A stretch of DNA of 64,000 nt, taken from assembly GCF_014839805.1 (NCBI RefSeq), contig NC_051130.1, positions 5,952,001 through 6,016,000 of the forward strand, written 5' to 3'. The DNA comes from Manduca sexta (lineage: Eukaryota > Arthropoda > Insecta > Lepidoptera > Sphingidae). Positions 23,156-35,770 of the stretch are shown in pieces. A program made the position numbers and the translations under genes. Under the pieces are notes generated by a model that made no database searches, had not been told where the DNA came from, and saw only the letters and a list, made by a program, of their open reading frames with translations. The number at the start of each line of letters is the position of its first letter. Position 1 is the stretch's first letter.

Positions 23156-24462
23156 CCGGCTTGAAGGGAAATCATTAAGGAACTATTGTGCACCTGATGA
23201 GCGATCAGTATCGTCTAAGATCATTTTACACAAAACACAGCCAGAGATACCATGGGTAATTAATCAATTATACCATAAAATAAACTACATTGTATTAAAC
23301 TATTCGGATTAAAACAATAAACAACACGAAGTTAAAAATAATCATAAAGTAATCTTAACTCCCAAACCAAATCCTGCTAGTGGTGCAGTTATACAAACCC
23401 ACAGTAATAATCATAATTTATGCCCTTATCTAACTTTTAAAACAAAACCGTCAGAGGAAACACGTAATTTAACTTTCCAGACATTAATTCAGTTAAACGT
23501 GTAATATTCAAGAGATTTTAAACCGTCCCCGAATTACCGAGTGCGGGTCCCTTGTCAAATCGCCTGCTAACCAACAAAATTTAATTTAACTACGATGCTA
23601 TGAAGGTGCCATTAGCAAATTACACGTCCAAAAGGATTATAATTTGAATTGAATAATTTATCTAGATGGGTGTCGTTTATTTAGTGGCGAGGACTGGAAA
23701 GTAAACAAAAATAATAAATAAGCCGTCGAGCTTGTAAACCCACAGTAAAATATAAGTCAGGTGTCGGCATCCGGAGTGAGGGAAATTCAACCCTACCTCT
23801 AAACCCAAATTGTGCGGCACGCATATGTTTTGGTATTGTAATCGACACCATAATCTCATTTCATAGTCAACGTATCATTTATGATGGTACGGATTCTGAT
23901 TCAAACTCGAGATTAATTCGCAGAATCGAAAAAAATATGATTTCTACTTTAGGTTGAAGCAGTGTTATTTGAAATTTTAATTCAAAGCATATTGATAGGC
24001 AATACCGAGAAACGGCATCTCATAATTTGTTAAATACATACTGATCTGTATAATTTTTCGTTATACATCTATACTACCTAAAATATAATATACTATCTAA
24101 AACATGTTGCTTAGCCAGAACTTAACAGTAAATTAATGTCTATTCACTAAACTTGTCCAATTCCAAACCAGTTTTGATCCAAGTGGTTCAGGTGCAGACA
24201 AAATTAAACTCGTATACAAAAGGTTTTGTAAGTAAAACAATGGCAAGGATAAATAAGGGTCCGCTCAAGGAACTCCAATAAACGCCATTCAACTTTACGG
24301 CCCGAGCGCTATTTATGAATCGGAGTGAATCAATGATGCTGATTGATTCGATTTTTACACGTGAGTACGTTTGGGAAACTTTTGATGTTTGTCAATTGTT
24401 TGGATCATGCTTTCAATGATGGGGTTATGTAAATTTTTTTCTGTTTATTACTGTAACGTTAC
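23156..24462. other. AT-rich non-coding DNA
   Basis: Nothing recognised. Right edge is the inverted-repeat target of the SINE at 24491. Confidence 0.45.
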
Positions 24463-24508
24463 AAATTATACTTATATATATACTCTGTTATATATATAAG
24501 TATAATTT
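24463..24508. repeat. 18-bp perfect inverted repeat at a SINE 5' junction
   Basis: Left arm 24463-24480 (aaattatacttatatata) and right arm 24491-24508 are exact reverse complements separated by 10 nt. The left arm overlaps the target duplication; the right arm lies inside the insertion, before the SINE head. Confidence 0.85.
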
Positions 24509-24831
24509 ATATTTATAGCGGCGATAGCCTAGTTGGGTGTGGAACGGTCTGCCAAGACGAATGTCCGCAGGTTCAAATCTCAAGGGCTCTCTGACTTTTC
24601 TAAAAAATCACGTGTGTACTCTTTGTGAATTTATCGTTCGCTTTAACGGTGAAGGAAAACATCGTGAGGAAACCTGCACATCCGAGAAGTTCTCTATAGG
24701 AATTTTGAAGGTGTGTGAAGTCTACCAATCCGCACTAGGCCAGCGTGGTGGACTAAGGCCTAATCCCTCTCAGTAGTAGAGGAGGCCCGTGCTCAGCAGT
24801 GGGCAAGTATATAATACAGGGCTGATATTAT
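24491..24831 (+). mobile_element. tRNA-derived SINE (family A) with 16-bp target duplication
   Basis: Bounded by tatatatactctgtta at 24475-24490 and 24832-24847. The head starts near 24518 with 'gcggcgatagcctagttgg' (A box) and 'gcaggttcaaatctc' (B box). The body has 'aaggaaaacatcgtgagg', 'gtggactaaggcctaatcc', 'aggaggcccgtgctcagc' and an ATT-rich tail after 'cagggctgat'. The first 27 nt (24491-24517) are not SINE sequence but filler that includes an inverted copy of the target. The 79-codon frame inside is repeat sequence. Confidence 0.9.
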
Positions 24832-24847
24832 TATATATACTCTGTTA

Positions 24848-26123
24848 ACGTTACTATTGTCTTTCTAAATAGCCAGCCACGTGCTGCATCTACGTGCCGT
24901 TCGCCTGAATCGGAGTTCCCCAGGCCAGTGACTCGTGTTGCATAACACCAGCAACCAGTACCGAGTGTAACGCGGAGGTGTAAAACATAAAGCTCGTACC
25001 ACGTAATTACCCGGGGTTTTCAATTGTCTCCCTTCTATCTGCGGGCAGGCTCCCAACCGCCGCATTACCAATGTATCTAATAGTTTTTTATAGCATGTGA
25101 CCAGTGATACAAAGATAAGTGAAATCTCCACTGCCCACACTTCAGTATAAGTGGTTCACCTGATTTGATCTCCACTGTTCATACATACTTCAAGAATTGT
25201 GGATGCATTGTCGGCTTTAACAAAAAGAAATTGCCATAAGAGAAGAGAGAAATTTAGGGTTCCAGATATCTCAATCACTACAAGAAATGCAATCGCATGT
25301 TGTATCTTTACGATGGTTTCCTATGAAACGTAGGCACTATTACAATCAAATCTTCCCATTCCTGCTTTAGACAAATATGTCTACAAAGTAACTTGATGAC
25401 TTTTTTTGTTCCGGGCTTTATGTCATTTTTAGTAATTACGGCCAAATATTAAATATAAAATCTGATTCTACTTAGCAATGAAATACTAAAGCAAACTTTA
25501 AAAATCCATGTAAGCTGATTGCTAATCAAGTAACCAAACATCGAACGCTAAACATTCTTCCGCTAACATAGTTATCAAACAAGCAAGCAATAAATGTCTA
25601 ACATAATGAGTTAAGATAAGACGATAGCACCCGCAAACGCCCCGAGCTATTGTACCCGATTCAAGTTAATTTTGTAGCAACGTATCTCATAAACGTGTTT
25701 AGAATATTCGCCTTGTAAGTTGGTAAAGAGATTTTGCTGTGTTATAAAGTTAAGCTCCCAATAAGTTAAGATTCGTCAGCGGAGGTATTAGATGTAGCTA
25801 TATGTGGCTAGGTTTTGCTAAAGTATGGAAATCCGGGTAATAAAGTTCAAATCGCATTGTAAAACCGACATATATGACCTCAGCTGTGGAAATTGGCGCG
25901 TAATGTAGTGAGCACTCTTCGTAACCTATTCTGCTGAACTAATTTTAATAGAACCATCAAATTAATGATTAAATGGTATTCTATCTAAATGCGCCAATCT
26001 GATCAAAACCAATTCCAAGCGATTTAGGTTTACGACCCAATAAAGAATCTGTTGTTAATCTTCATGTTTATTTTAAATATTTATGCCACTATATCTTCAT
26101 GTAATTTTGACTATATGAACGTA
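24848..26123. other. Non-coding DNA, nothing recognised
   Basis: No gene supported. The minus-strand 91-codon frame at 24865-25140 has no domain and covers a slightly GC-rich patch. Confidence 0.45.
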
Positions 26124-26330
26124 CTAATTACTTTTGCTCGCAGCTTCGCGCGTATAAGAAGATTTTCCAATAAAAGTCCTGCTTTATATTTTCCCGGAAT
26201 TAAAAGCCTACAGCACTCAGGACTAATGTAGCTTCCTATTGGTGAAAAAAAAAATCAAAATTGGTTTAGCAGTTTCTGAGATTAGTGCGATCAAACAAAC
26301 AAACTCGTCAACTTTATTACATTAGTATGA
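26124..26330 (-). mobile_element. Helitron-like remnant
   Basis: Minus-strand element: 5' side near 26330 (ATTCATACTAATGTAATAAA), GTTT repeats, 'ctcagaaactgctaaacc', and a decayed GC-rich 'gcgcgaagctgcgagcaaaag' end near 26128. More Helitron-like debris lies at 26420-26545 ('aaatttcatcccaatcc', 'ttgcgcatttataatg'). Confidence 0.6.
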
Positions 26331-26545
26331 ATTCTAAACTACATGTTTCTTACCCCTTCGTACTCATGATGATCTTTTCCGGTGTTAAGTATCACTATGT
26401 ATTTTCTGAAACAAAGTATAACACGCTAATCTAGGTCACGACCATGCTATGTGTTAAATTTCATCCCAATCCATTCAGGAGTTTCTGCATTTATATATAA
26501 CAAACTTCAAAACCTCTTCACAAACTTGCGCATTTATAATGTTTA

Positions 26546-28456
26546 GATTAAACTACGAGTAGTTTCATTACTACATACGTTTGTACTAAACACAAAGTTA
26601 CTTAATCCCATCTAGCACGTATTAAGACGGAACGTATCCAAGTTGAACTAAAGCTTTTGTACGTGGTAAACCCTATTATCGCAAAGATTTTTCCTTGTAA
26701 GAATGTCTGGGCGGGATTCGTCACGAACGGTTTGTTTCACTGCAGATCCGACTGCAAATATTAGTGCTCTGTCGGTGTCTGTTTAGATGTTCGCTCAATA
26801 TTGTCATATAGTTCTTATAAGTAAATAGGATAAATGTATAGGTCAGCTAGGATAAAGTTAGTGAAAGGCTGGTAGGTTAGCTAGGTTAGGGCTTTTATTG
26901 TCCTCACCGGTGAGGATCGCGACGCGTTTCTCCCTTATTGTTTATTTAAAATTACATATATACATAATTTTATTTATGTATTAATTAAATATTCTCATGT
27001 ACCTTTGTACCTCTCATGTACTTATCATAAGTGCAACTATGTTCGCCTACGTAATTGATTCTTATTTTAGATAATAAAGCAACTTTACTTATACCAGTAC
27101 AGCTTCATAATTAAAAGATAGTTTTAATTCAAAATTAATATAAGAAAAATAGTTATAAGTATTGCATTACTCACGTTAAACATAACACGTAGAGGAAATA
27201 ATTATAGACTTTAGAGGTTTTATGAAATAATTATGTTAACCAGTTACACACGAATTTATTTATTTATTGTATTTATTTTGGTACCATTTTATAAAATTAA
27301 CCTCCTTGCATAACTATAACTTTAGTTATTTATCGGCTACTAAAAATCATTGCTGTACGAATAATGTATATTTTCAACAAAACATGTCACATAGCCTCAA
27401 ATTATATTAGACCACACATGAAAATAACCCTTGTTAACTACAGCACATGCTCAAATTTCGCCTCTATACCTATTTTGGTTTGGAGACCAAACTGCCATCA
27501 AGTTTTGCCGCCTAAAGTGGCAACGGCCGCCATCTTGGGACGTGCCGGTGACGCGAGCGTGCTCATTGACGCTTCCCTATTTAAATACGTCCTATTTTAT
27601 TTGAAAAATAGCGGATCTAATTTCATGGAGGGCATGCCAAAGTACCCATTGTCGACGCATTGTGTAGACCAACCTTTGTTTCGCTCAATAGAAATGAAGG
27701 AGCGCGGGAAACTTCGTGGAACTTTCTAGTTGATTTTTCGCACGGATCCATTCCATTTACCACGAAATTAAATGTTTTTATGTTATGAAATAATTTTAAT
27801 ATTACATTATAGTTTTTGTATCGACACTCATTGTATATGTGAATTATTGTAAATTCCAAACGTACGTTATCAGCAAGGTGTCACTTACATTTTTTTTGAG
27901 TACAAACCTGAATGATCCTATTTCATAATTATATTATCTAAATCCGTGGAGCATAAACCGTCATCTTTAATAATATCTTAGTTTTAACAAGCAGAAACAT
28001 ATTACGAACAATATTATACACATTACTATACATATGTTACAACATACATGTTACATTACAACAATGAAGTTACTTATTCACGGTAACACGATACACATTA
28101 TTCTCTCCATCATCTATTGCAAATAAACTCGCGTCCATACAGGCAAATAAGAAAGTATTTGCATTTACTGAGGCAGCTTATATTAAATTCAGTTAACATC
28201 TGCCTCTGACACCTCTCCAGCAGACACCGGCTTAACTTGCATGTTGGCTTTGTGAAAAAATGTACTATAAATACTTTGTTAGATAAGTGACTATGCCGCG
28301 GTATGTATTTAAAATTTAATTTAACATAAGTACCCCGTATTCAGTATGGTAACAGTGAGGAATAAATGTACTTGCATTGTATCAACTGTTATATCGCCTT
28401 AGAAAGGATTTTCGTTCCATTGTAATGCGATTACGTTCTTATCGAGACGGCATATC

Positions 28457-28458
<2 letters not shown>
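26546..28458. other. AT-rich non-coding DNA with a YY1-like site
   Basis: No gene recognised. A plus-strand frame of 121 codons (27364-27729) lacks any domain. Within it, gccgccatcttg at 27526-27537 matches the extended YY1/Pho binding consensus, in a short GC-richer patch (27500-27570). Confidence 0.4.

Positions 28459-28498
<40 letters not shown>
28459..28498. repeat. (AT)n microsatellite
   Basis: About 20 uninterrupted AT dinucleotides. A 61-codon frame across it (Ile-Tyr repeats) is an artefact of the repeat. Confidence 0.95.
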
Positions 28499-28500
<2 letters not shown>

Positions 28501-30284
28501 CATTTACTTATAAGTACTGTTTAACATGTACCAATATTACTTGTATACACTTGCGTATTTAATCTTAAAAGCCATACAAAACAATATATTATGTGACTCT
28601 GTACATACACAATAAGAAAAGTATTTCAAACTAAGAAGCACATAATATAAACTATTGATTGACTAAAGTATTGAACTTTGGACCTGGTCCATGTTAGCCA
28701 CAAGACGAACGAAGCTATAAAGAAATAAATAACCTATTTAAAACTAATTAGAAATATACCGCTGTTCTGCTGCCAACTCGGTGAAGGAGTCTCTATTTTT
28801 CTTTTAGAAGTCGGGTTGGTACGGCTATTGCAATTTCCTCTTAGTTCAGCCACTTAATTATATCTGCCTAGTGGTGGGGTCTTTTAGTATTGTTAGAAAC
28901 TATTCTCTATTTTTATAATACAAATCCGTTTGTGACGATGTGCCTACGGAAGTTTAGGATTTTCGTAGAAATGAACGCGAAATTTGACTCAGATATTGAC
29001 CGTTTCCTGGATTAACATATAGGTATACTTATGATCCAGATATTTTGATCCAATGGGAAATAATTATATATGTAGATAGATTTTTAAATAGCATAAAGCG
29101 CTATATATTTTTAAATATATGGCGCTATGGGCTGCTATAGTGGTTTAAGAAATTTTGTAGCGAATAAGGTATTCAAGCGATCGGAACCATGAGTAACAGA
29201 TAGTAATTAACAAAATGAAGAGAATAATTATGAATGCGTTCCGTGAAATTTGAAATTAATTTACGATTCCACGTGTGTTGAATAATATGAAGCATTTCCA
29301 AGTATTTTGTAAACTGTACTATGAGGAAATTATTTAAACAATTTACAATGTTCGCGTGATTAAAACAATCAGTTATACGCACATATATTGAAATGAGTAT
29401 TAATATACTCATTTCAAAATACTTAATTAATAAATTCATAATAATTATACACATTTAAAGAAAATGAAACCTAGTTAATGTGCTAAGCACAAAATTATTG
29501 AAGATGTAAGTAAAGAGATTTCAGCTAGGGACATTTACAGAAAATATCTTAATATAACACACTTTTTCTTAATATCTGTGTTGTAATTCCATTACTGACT
29601 ATCCAATCCTATTTTATGCTGCACGTATTATTTTTTTCTATACCATATTCGTATTATTTTTTCATGTCTTTATTATGTCCATAAAATATAATTTAAATTA
29701 TTCGGATCGTCGGGTAGTACATATCTTTAACGAGGATTTTTCTAATATCACAAATTATTTATATACAATTTCTTGCTATTTACCCTATAAAGCCTCTCTC
29801 CTATTTTGGTATGGTCTCTTCGTAATATTTTTATACTAAGAAATATAAGTTTAATATCCGGCAAATATCCTGAGCACTTTGCCGCGTGGTGGGAAAAACT
29901 TGTGTAGAATATATGTCACAGAAAAAAATCGCCTAACATGCGATATTGTGCTCAAGATATTTGGCGGCTATTATCATATTTTTGAAGGACTGTCTATCCG
30001 TCTAAAACTTAAGCCTAAAGTAAATTTTATCGTCAGTGAAATACCCTTCATATTCCTTCACATATTATTATGATTATTTGCTGATTATAATTCACATGAC
30101 AGACTAATAAGCTTTGATTTAATTGAAATAAATACCTCTGGTTAATTATCTCATGCCAATCAATATTTCCATTCTACGCGTCATTACTGATCACTTCATA
30201 ATTACAATTGAATATCATGATTAATATCGTGCCTGTGGCGAAGACTCTATTTACATATGTATGCTATATTAACCATAAATATAT
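28499..30284. other. AT-rich non-coding DNA
   Basis: No gene recognised. An imperfect AT-rich palindrome near 29095-29130 (agcgct...ggcgct) is the only structure seen. Confidence 0.45.
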
Positions 30285-30287
30285 TTA

Positions 30288-30559
30288 CCCCCTTATTCAT
30301 AGACGTTTTTTATCTAAGGATGGAGCATTGCTGTGATAACAAGTTTGTTTCTCAGCTTTATTTATCTGACGGCTTGCTGTTTGTTCAGCTATGTTTATCT
30401 GAAAGCCAATTAGATGCAAGTTGTACCTCAATATTAACCAATCACAACGGCCCTATGTCTACGCACTGCGAAGGCTACCATGCCGTCAGCACTGTGAAAC
30501 AGACTTGTTATTACAGGAACACTCCGTCCTTAAATAAAAAACGTCTATGAATAAGGGGG
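30288..30559. mobile_element. MITE with 36-bp terminal inverted repeats
   Basis: The left end starts CCCCCTTATTCATAGACG; the right end is its reverse complement over about 36 bp with two mismatches. TTA at 30285-30287 and 30560-30562 is a 3-bp target duplication, typical of PIF/Harbinger-type MITEs (family knowledge, superfamily inferred). 272 bp and non-coding; the 97-codon frame spanning it is not a gene. It should need a transposase in trans. Confidence 0.85.
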
Positions 30560-30566
30560 TTAGACT

Positions 30567-31063
30567 ATTAGGACACGATAACCTAGTTAGGGGTGGAAGG
30601 GTCTGCCGAGACGGATGATCGCAGGTTCAAAACCCAAAGCACACACCTCTCAAGCTTTGAAGTTATGTATTGTTTATCGATTATCATTCACTTAAACGGC
30701 GAAGGTAAATATATCGTGAGGAAACTTACATACCTGAGAAATCTCCATAATCATTATGAAGGTATTTGCAGTCTGTTTACCAGCGTGATGGAATTAAGTC
30801 TAAACCTTCTGAAGTGACGGCCTTAACCGATGCGAAGCCCCTGGCGAAAATAAAAAACAAAATGTTGCGAGGCCCCGGGCGAAATAAAAAAGTTCCACAG
30901 TTTTAACAATATCGTAAGTAAGATCGTAAATAGGTGTTCCAATGCATGGCTCGAGGCCCCGAGCGGTTGCCTGATTCGCCTGCTCCTTGAGCCGCTTCTG
31001 ACCCTGAATAGTAGGGAAGCCCAGCAAAGGGCAGTATATCATACAGGGCTTGTGTTATAATAA
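30567..31063 (+). mobile_element. SINE (family A), split by unrelated sequence
   Basis: Head 'gataacctagttagggg' with B box 'gcaggttcaaaaccc', then 'cgtgaggaaac' and 'ccagcgtgatggaatta' lead to about 30820. The SINE tail ('gaagcccagcaaagggcag', 'catacagggcttgtgt') resumes near 31010. The roughly 190 nt between them carries three related short blocks ('gaagcccctggcgaaa', 'gaggccccgggcgaaa', 'gaggccccgagcgg'). Its origin is unknown. Confidence 0.65.
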
Positions 31064-31074
31064 TATTAATTAAA

Positions 31075-31225
31075 TATGTTTTGCGAGGTGGACAGATGAC
31101 CTCATAAAAGTCGCAGGAGGTCGCCGGATGCGGACCGCTTCCAATAGGGACATCTGGAAATCTTTGAGGGAGGCCCATGTTCAGCATACATACTGACATA
31201 CTGCGACTGATGATGATAATGAAAT
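31075..31225 (+). pseudogene. RTE-type LINE, 3' end fragment of ORF2
   Basis: The frame 31086-31193 reads RWTDDLIKVAGGRRM..., ending at TGA 31194-31196. It matches the conserved C-terminal tail of RTE-type LINE ORF2 (R-W-x-D-D-L ... W ... EA-x-V-Q), followed by an ATG-rich tail ('tgatgatgataatg'). Everything upstream (endonuclease, most of the reverse transcriptase) is absent, so this is a 5'-truncated dead copy. Confidence 0.75.
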
Positions 31226-31429
31226 ATGTTACACAAAATTTTGCTTATAGTAACTTCCCAAAATACTAATCAGTCTGCGTAAAGTCTGTAGTACTCACTT
31301 AAAAATAATGAAGTTTCCTATTAGTATTTTCCTAATTCTATAAGTAATTTCATAGATTAATACAACCAAATTCGCAAACTTTATAATCATATATACCGGT
31401 CATAAACTTTCTCACCCAACCTAAATCCA

Positions 31430-31640
31430 ACCCGCCGGCCTAGTGCGGATTGTCAGACTTCACATACCTTCGAAATATTAATTAGATACTTAGTTATGTA
31501 GATTTTCTCACAAAGTTTTCCTTCACCCTTAATGAACGATAATTGGTAAACACTATATATATATTACTTTAAAAATCAAAGGTGTGGTCTTTGGGCTTTT
31601 AAACCTACAGTTTTAGTCGATCCGTTCTATTCCTAACAAG
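31430..31640 (-). mobile_element. SINE (family A), degraded
   Basis: The plus strand shows 'ggcctagtgcggattg', 'agacttcacataccttcg', 'tctcacaaagttttccttcac' and 'aaggtgtggtctttggg' in the order of the complete minus-strand copy at 35100-35434, with many substitutions. Head and tail are eroded. Confidence 0.7.
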
Positions 31641-34600
31641 CTATCATGTACTTCACAAAACTATAAAAACTGAACCTCTTTTCTATTAATTAAACATACA
31701 AGGTGCTAACTCTTTAATATTGGTAAATTTTTTATTATGTAAGTTGGAATATATTTCATTAATTAGATCATTGTTGAGTTTTCAATTACTGCTTAGAAAT
31801 TATTAATAATTATCATCAACCACGTATGGCCTTGAACATAAACAGACAGGATATACTGTAACCGTAGCGTTATTAATAACGCTTTAATGACATTAATTAT
31901 TTTAAACAATCACACTCCATATGCATCATATATGGAAATTTGCAATTCAATACCCATTAATTTGTTATTTTAATCCTTTAATGATAATTGCCACTGTATT
32001 GGTGGAATACGAATTGCTTCCATACATTTTCCCAAATTATAATTTATCGCAATCATCCTTTAGTGAAATTAATTATACGACGCATCACATACTTCACACA
32101 AAACGTACAAAAAACGGAAGATCCATTTGCGTGTTTTTCGGTTAAAAGAAATGCATAATAGTTATAATTGGTAGGCATTTAAATCATAATACATTTTCCT
32201 TATTTCCCAAAATGCTCGAAGCGTATAAAATGTAACAGAGCGTCGTAAAAAATTAAATACTTAAAACAGCTCGCGTTATTTATGATCCCCTTGAGGCCTT
32301 TTTATACCTACTTAGTTCTCTTTAATATCCAAAAAATAGCAACTTATTTATAAAATAATTTTATTTATGGTATTCGAATGTTTTTTATTTCGAATTTATT
32401 TGGGTTCGTACCAATGCTACAATAGTATCTGCTGCGTCCTAATTACCAAAAATTTGACGCCGTTAAAGCCTTTTAAGAAAATAACAACACAATATTATTC
32501 TAAATAACACAAAAGGGAAAAAAAAATTAAGCTATTATTGATGAAATAGATTGGTACCCGTACATTTCTAATTAATTACCTTCCTGTTATGACATTAATG
32601 TCCCGCATGATGTCATTGACCAGAAACCAGCTACCTGGGTTTAACAAATATAACACAGACTACTTCCAGATCGTAACAAAAACAGAAGTCGACAAATAAT
32701 GTAAAAAGAAATCAGTTACGGATTTAAAGCCAAGAAAAATCGCTTATTGCAAGAAACAGCACCTATATGAAGCTTTCTAGAATACACTTCATATTAATAA
32801 ATTAAGTTTTCTAGAATATATTCGTCAATTTATTTTAATACGTAAAGAAAATCTTTGAATTGATTTTGAATAGCAACACTAAAGTTTCATGCCCGCTCTT
32901 CTCTAATAGTAACAGCTTACCGAACTGGTGGTAGAGTAAATAGACGTAATCTAAATGTTTAACATTTTAAACATTCAAATAAATTATTTCATTCTGATAA
33001 ATTGTTTTATCAAAATTACGTTATTTCGTAAGAAAACTCAAATAACGCGAAGACCGAAAAGGAAACAGAAATACGCCCAAAACTGCTCAAATATAAAATA
33101 AATTCACATTTCTAAACACAAATAAATACACACAAATCACACCTCACGTCAGTATGACGTAGCACGTTATAACAAATCTAATTTTCATACACGCAAAAAA
33201 CATTATTCAATGTAACGCGTGATATTAAAATCTGCCATTCTAAGAAAGGGCTGAAAGGTTTGCTCAAGTGGACATTGATTTACGACTTAACTTTGAATCA
33301 AAACATTTAATTTTGTGTATATTTTGACGAATTGTTGATGTTAAATAACGTCTTGATTTATTTCAATACTCGCCCCAATTCTTTATGGGTAAGAAATATA
33401 TTTCGCCCACAGATATTCTGTAAATGAAAATCTACTATCTGTCTTGTAAACTAAAATCGACAATGGCTTGCATTAAGAATGAGACAGCGTCGAATCTTCT
33501 AGAATCTCTGGGAAAACCGCTCGGTCTCTTCTTCGGTATCTTCAGTATCTTCAAACGCTGAGCAAACCTGCTTAGGTCGGTAAGCTTATTACGTAGTTGT
33601 AGTGTGTAGTTGACACAGAACAATTGCAAGAATATGTATAAACCTAATGAATTTCTATGCGGGAAATGCCATTATATATCTATAGTAAACGGGAAAATTT
33701 ATTTATCACGTAGCAGCACTCTATAATTTGCATGATAGAATAAATTACTCGATTTCAGTTAAATGCATATTTATGGCTAATTATCACAATGTTAACATAA
33801 TACTTATTTATTCAATTTTATCTGTGCAAGTAGCAATCCTCGCTTATGACCCGATAATAAAATATTCCTAAAAACATTACTTAACTTAACATATCAACGC
33901 TTGAAAGGCGACAAACATACCGAAAATGAATTATAAATATTTTGAATCGCCATTTTTTCTGTGTCATTTGATCTAGGTTTTGTAGGTCTAGGACAACTTT
34001 AATAACATTAGACTATATATTAATGCAATAAAAAGTTAAATTGTAATGAATTTTCATATTAAAACCAAAACTTTAAAGCACTCTACTCAATTTTTTTATG
34101 ATTGCCGCTTAAATATCATTGCCTTTCAAGCGTCGATACGAATACGACAAAAAAAAACTATAAATACAATCTCACTGAAGTATTCGACGTATTAATACTA
34201 AATATCCTATGCAAGCTTCCACTACCTACAACTAACACTGAGTCTCCAGTTTGCAAGATAAATGTTCAGCCGTAGAAGACAGCTGTATGTTGAGGTGGGA
34301 TAATTGGCTCGCATTAGCCGCCTTTCGTCTGACTCGGACGTTGACTTACTGCGGCCTGGTTGACTCAGCTATTCGCTACCCAATACATGCCATTTCTCCT
34401 CTTATTGTATCCTTAATGCACGGTCTTAGTCACCGCTGATGTTCAATAACTTTCAGCGAAATTTACTACAGTTGATATATAAATATAATATTTCTGTAAC
34501 TTTAAATATATTAAAAAATAATAAGAAGAATTTTAAACTATACAATTTTAAAAGATTATACAATCACTGATTAATAGGAAAGTAAAATAACTTATTTCAG

Positions 34601-35091
34601 ATCCTAGTTCACAATATTATCATTAGCATAGGAATAACATTCTTATACTTTACTTAATTAATCAACATTTATTATCATATTATCACCAGTTCCCACAAAG
34701 CAATAAAAACCTAAATATACATAATTTCAGAGTACAAATTAGCAGCATATTGCTTAGCCGAAATCCAAACGCTTTCGTTTTACGAGGCAGTATTTTTTCA
34801 GATAGCACCCGGCATCGCGTCTGTTTATCTTCCATATTTCATGTTATTCGTTTCAATTTTCCTTTATATTTTTATATTGTACTATGATTCCGCGAATCTT
34901 CCTTATTTATGACTAATAACTTTGCATTAGAGAGGTTTATGGCATGCAAATAAATTTCAGCCATAAATAAATATATCCTAGGTTTAATTGGCAATACAGA
35001 TTTTCTTGAAAAACTATATTAGACACCAGGCTCTCAAAAGTTCGGATTTAATAAAGGTTACCTTAACTGTAACTTTAAGATTATCTATTAT
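31641..35091. other. AT-rich non-coding DNA
   Basis: No gene recognised over about 3.4 kb. Frames at 31921-32145, 33435-33629 and 34251-34439 (62-74 codons) show no domain or codon pattern to support them. Confidence 0.45.
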
Positions 35092-35099
35092 AATAATAA

Positions 35100-35434
35100 T
35101 AATAATAATATCAGCCCTGTATTATATACTTGCCCTGTGCTGAGCACGGGCCTCCTCTACTACTGAGAGGGATTAGGCCTTAGTCCACCACGCTGGCCTA
35201 GTGCGGATTGGTAGACTTCACACACCTTCGAAATTCCTATAGAGAACTTCTCAGATGTGCAGGTTTTCCTCACGATGTTTTCCTTCACGGTTAAAACGAA
35301 CGATAAATTCACAAAGAATACACACATGATTTTTTAGAAAAGTCAAAGGTGTGTGCCCTTGGGATTTGAACCTGCGGACATTCGTCTTGGCAGTCCGTTC
35401 CACACCCAACTAGGCTATCGCCGCTTCATTCGCA
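35100..35434 (-). mobile_element. SINE (family A), complete, with target duplication
   Basis: tatctatt at 35092-35099 and 35435-35442 is an 8-bp target duplication. On the minus strand the head 'gcggcgatagcctagttgg' is preceded by about 10 non-SINE nt. The body matches the plus-strand copy at 24518-24831 and ends in a (TTA)n tail. A and B boxes are both present, so it could have been transcribed. Confidence 0.88.
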
Positions 35435-35500
35435 TATCTATTGTGGAGAGCCAATAAAGGATATTATGATTAAATTAGCATTTGCTTTCTGAAACTCAAA

Positions 35501-35770
35501 TATAATAATAATAAAATCAGCCCTGTTTATACATTATAATGTTTATATCTTATATTAATAAAAAATCGGCCTTATTTTATATACTGTCCCATTGCTGGGC
35601 ACGAGCCTCCTTTACTAGTTACTACTGAGAAGGATTAGGGCTTGGTTCACCACATTGACCTCGTGCGGATTGGTAGACTTTACACACCCTCAAAACTCCT
35701 ATAGAAAATTTCTCAGGTATGCAGGTTTCCTCAAGATGTCCGTTCCACACCCAACTAAACTATCGCCACT
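35501..35770 (-). mobile_element. SINE (family A), internally deleted
   Basis: The SINE 3' segment ('atcagccctgt...') appears twice, once at 35514 and again near 35565 as 'aatcggccttattttata'. The body then runs to 'gcaggtttcctcaagatg', where it joins directly to the head ('tccgttccacacccaact'), so the middle third is missing. Confidence 0.75.

Noticed and set aside
24537..24776. 79-codon frame on the plus strand
   Set aside because: Entirely within a tRNA-derived SINE.
27364..27729. 121-codon plus-strand frame
   Set aside because: No recognisable domain, AT-rich low-information composition; probably chance.
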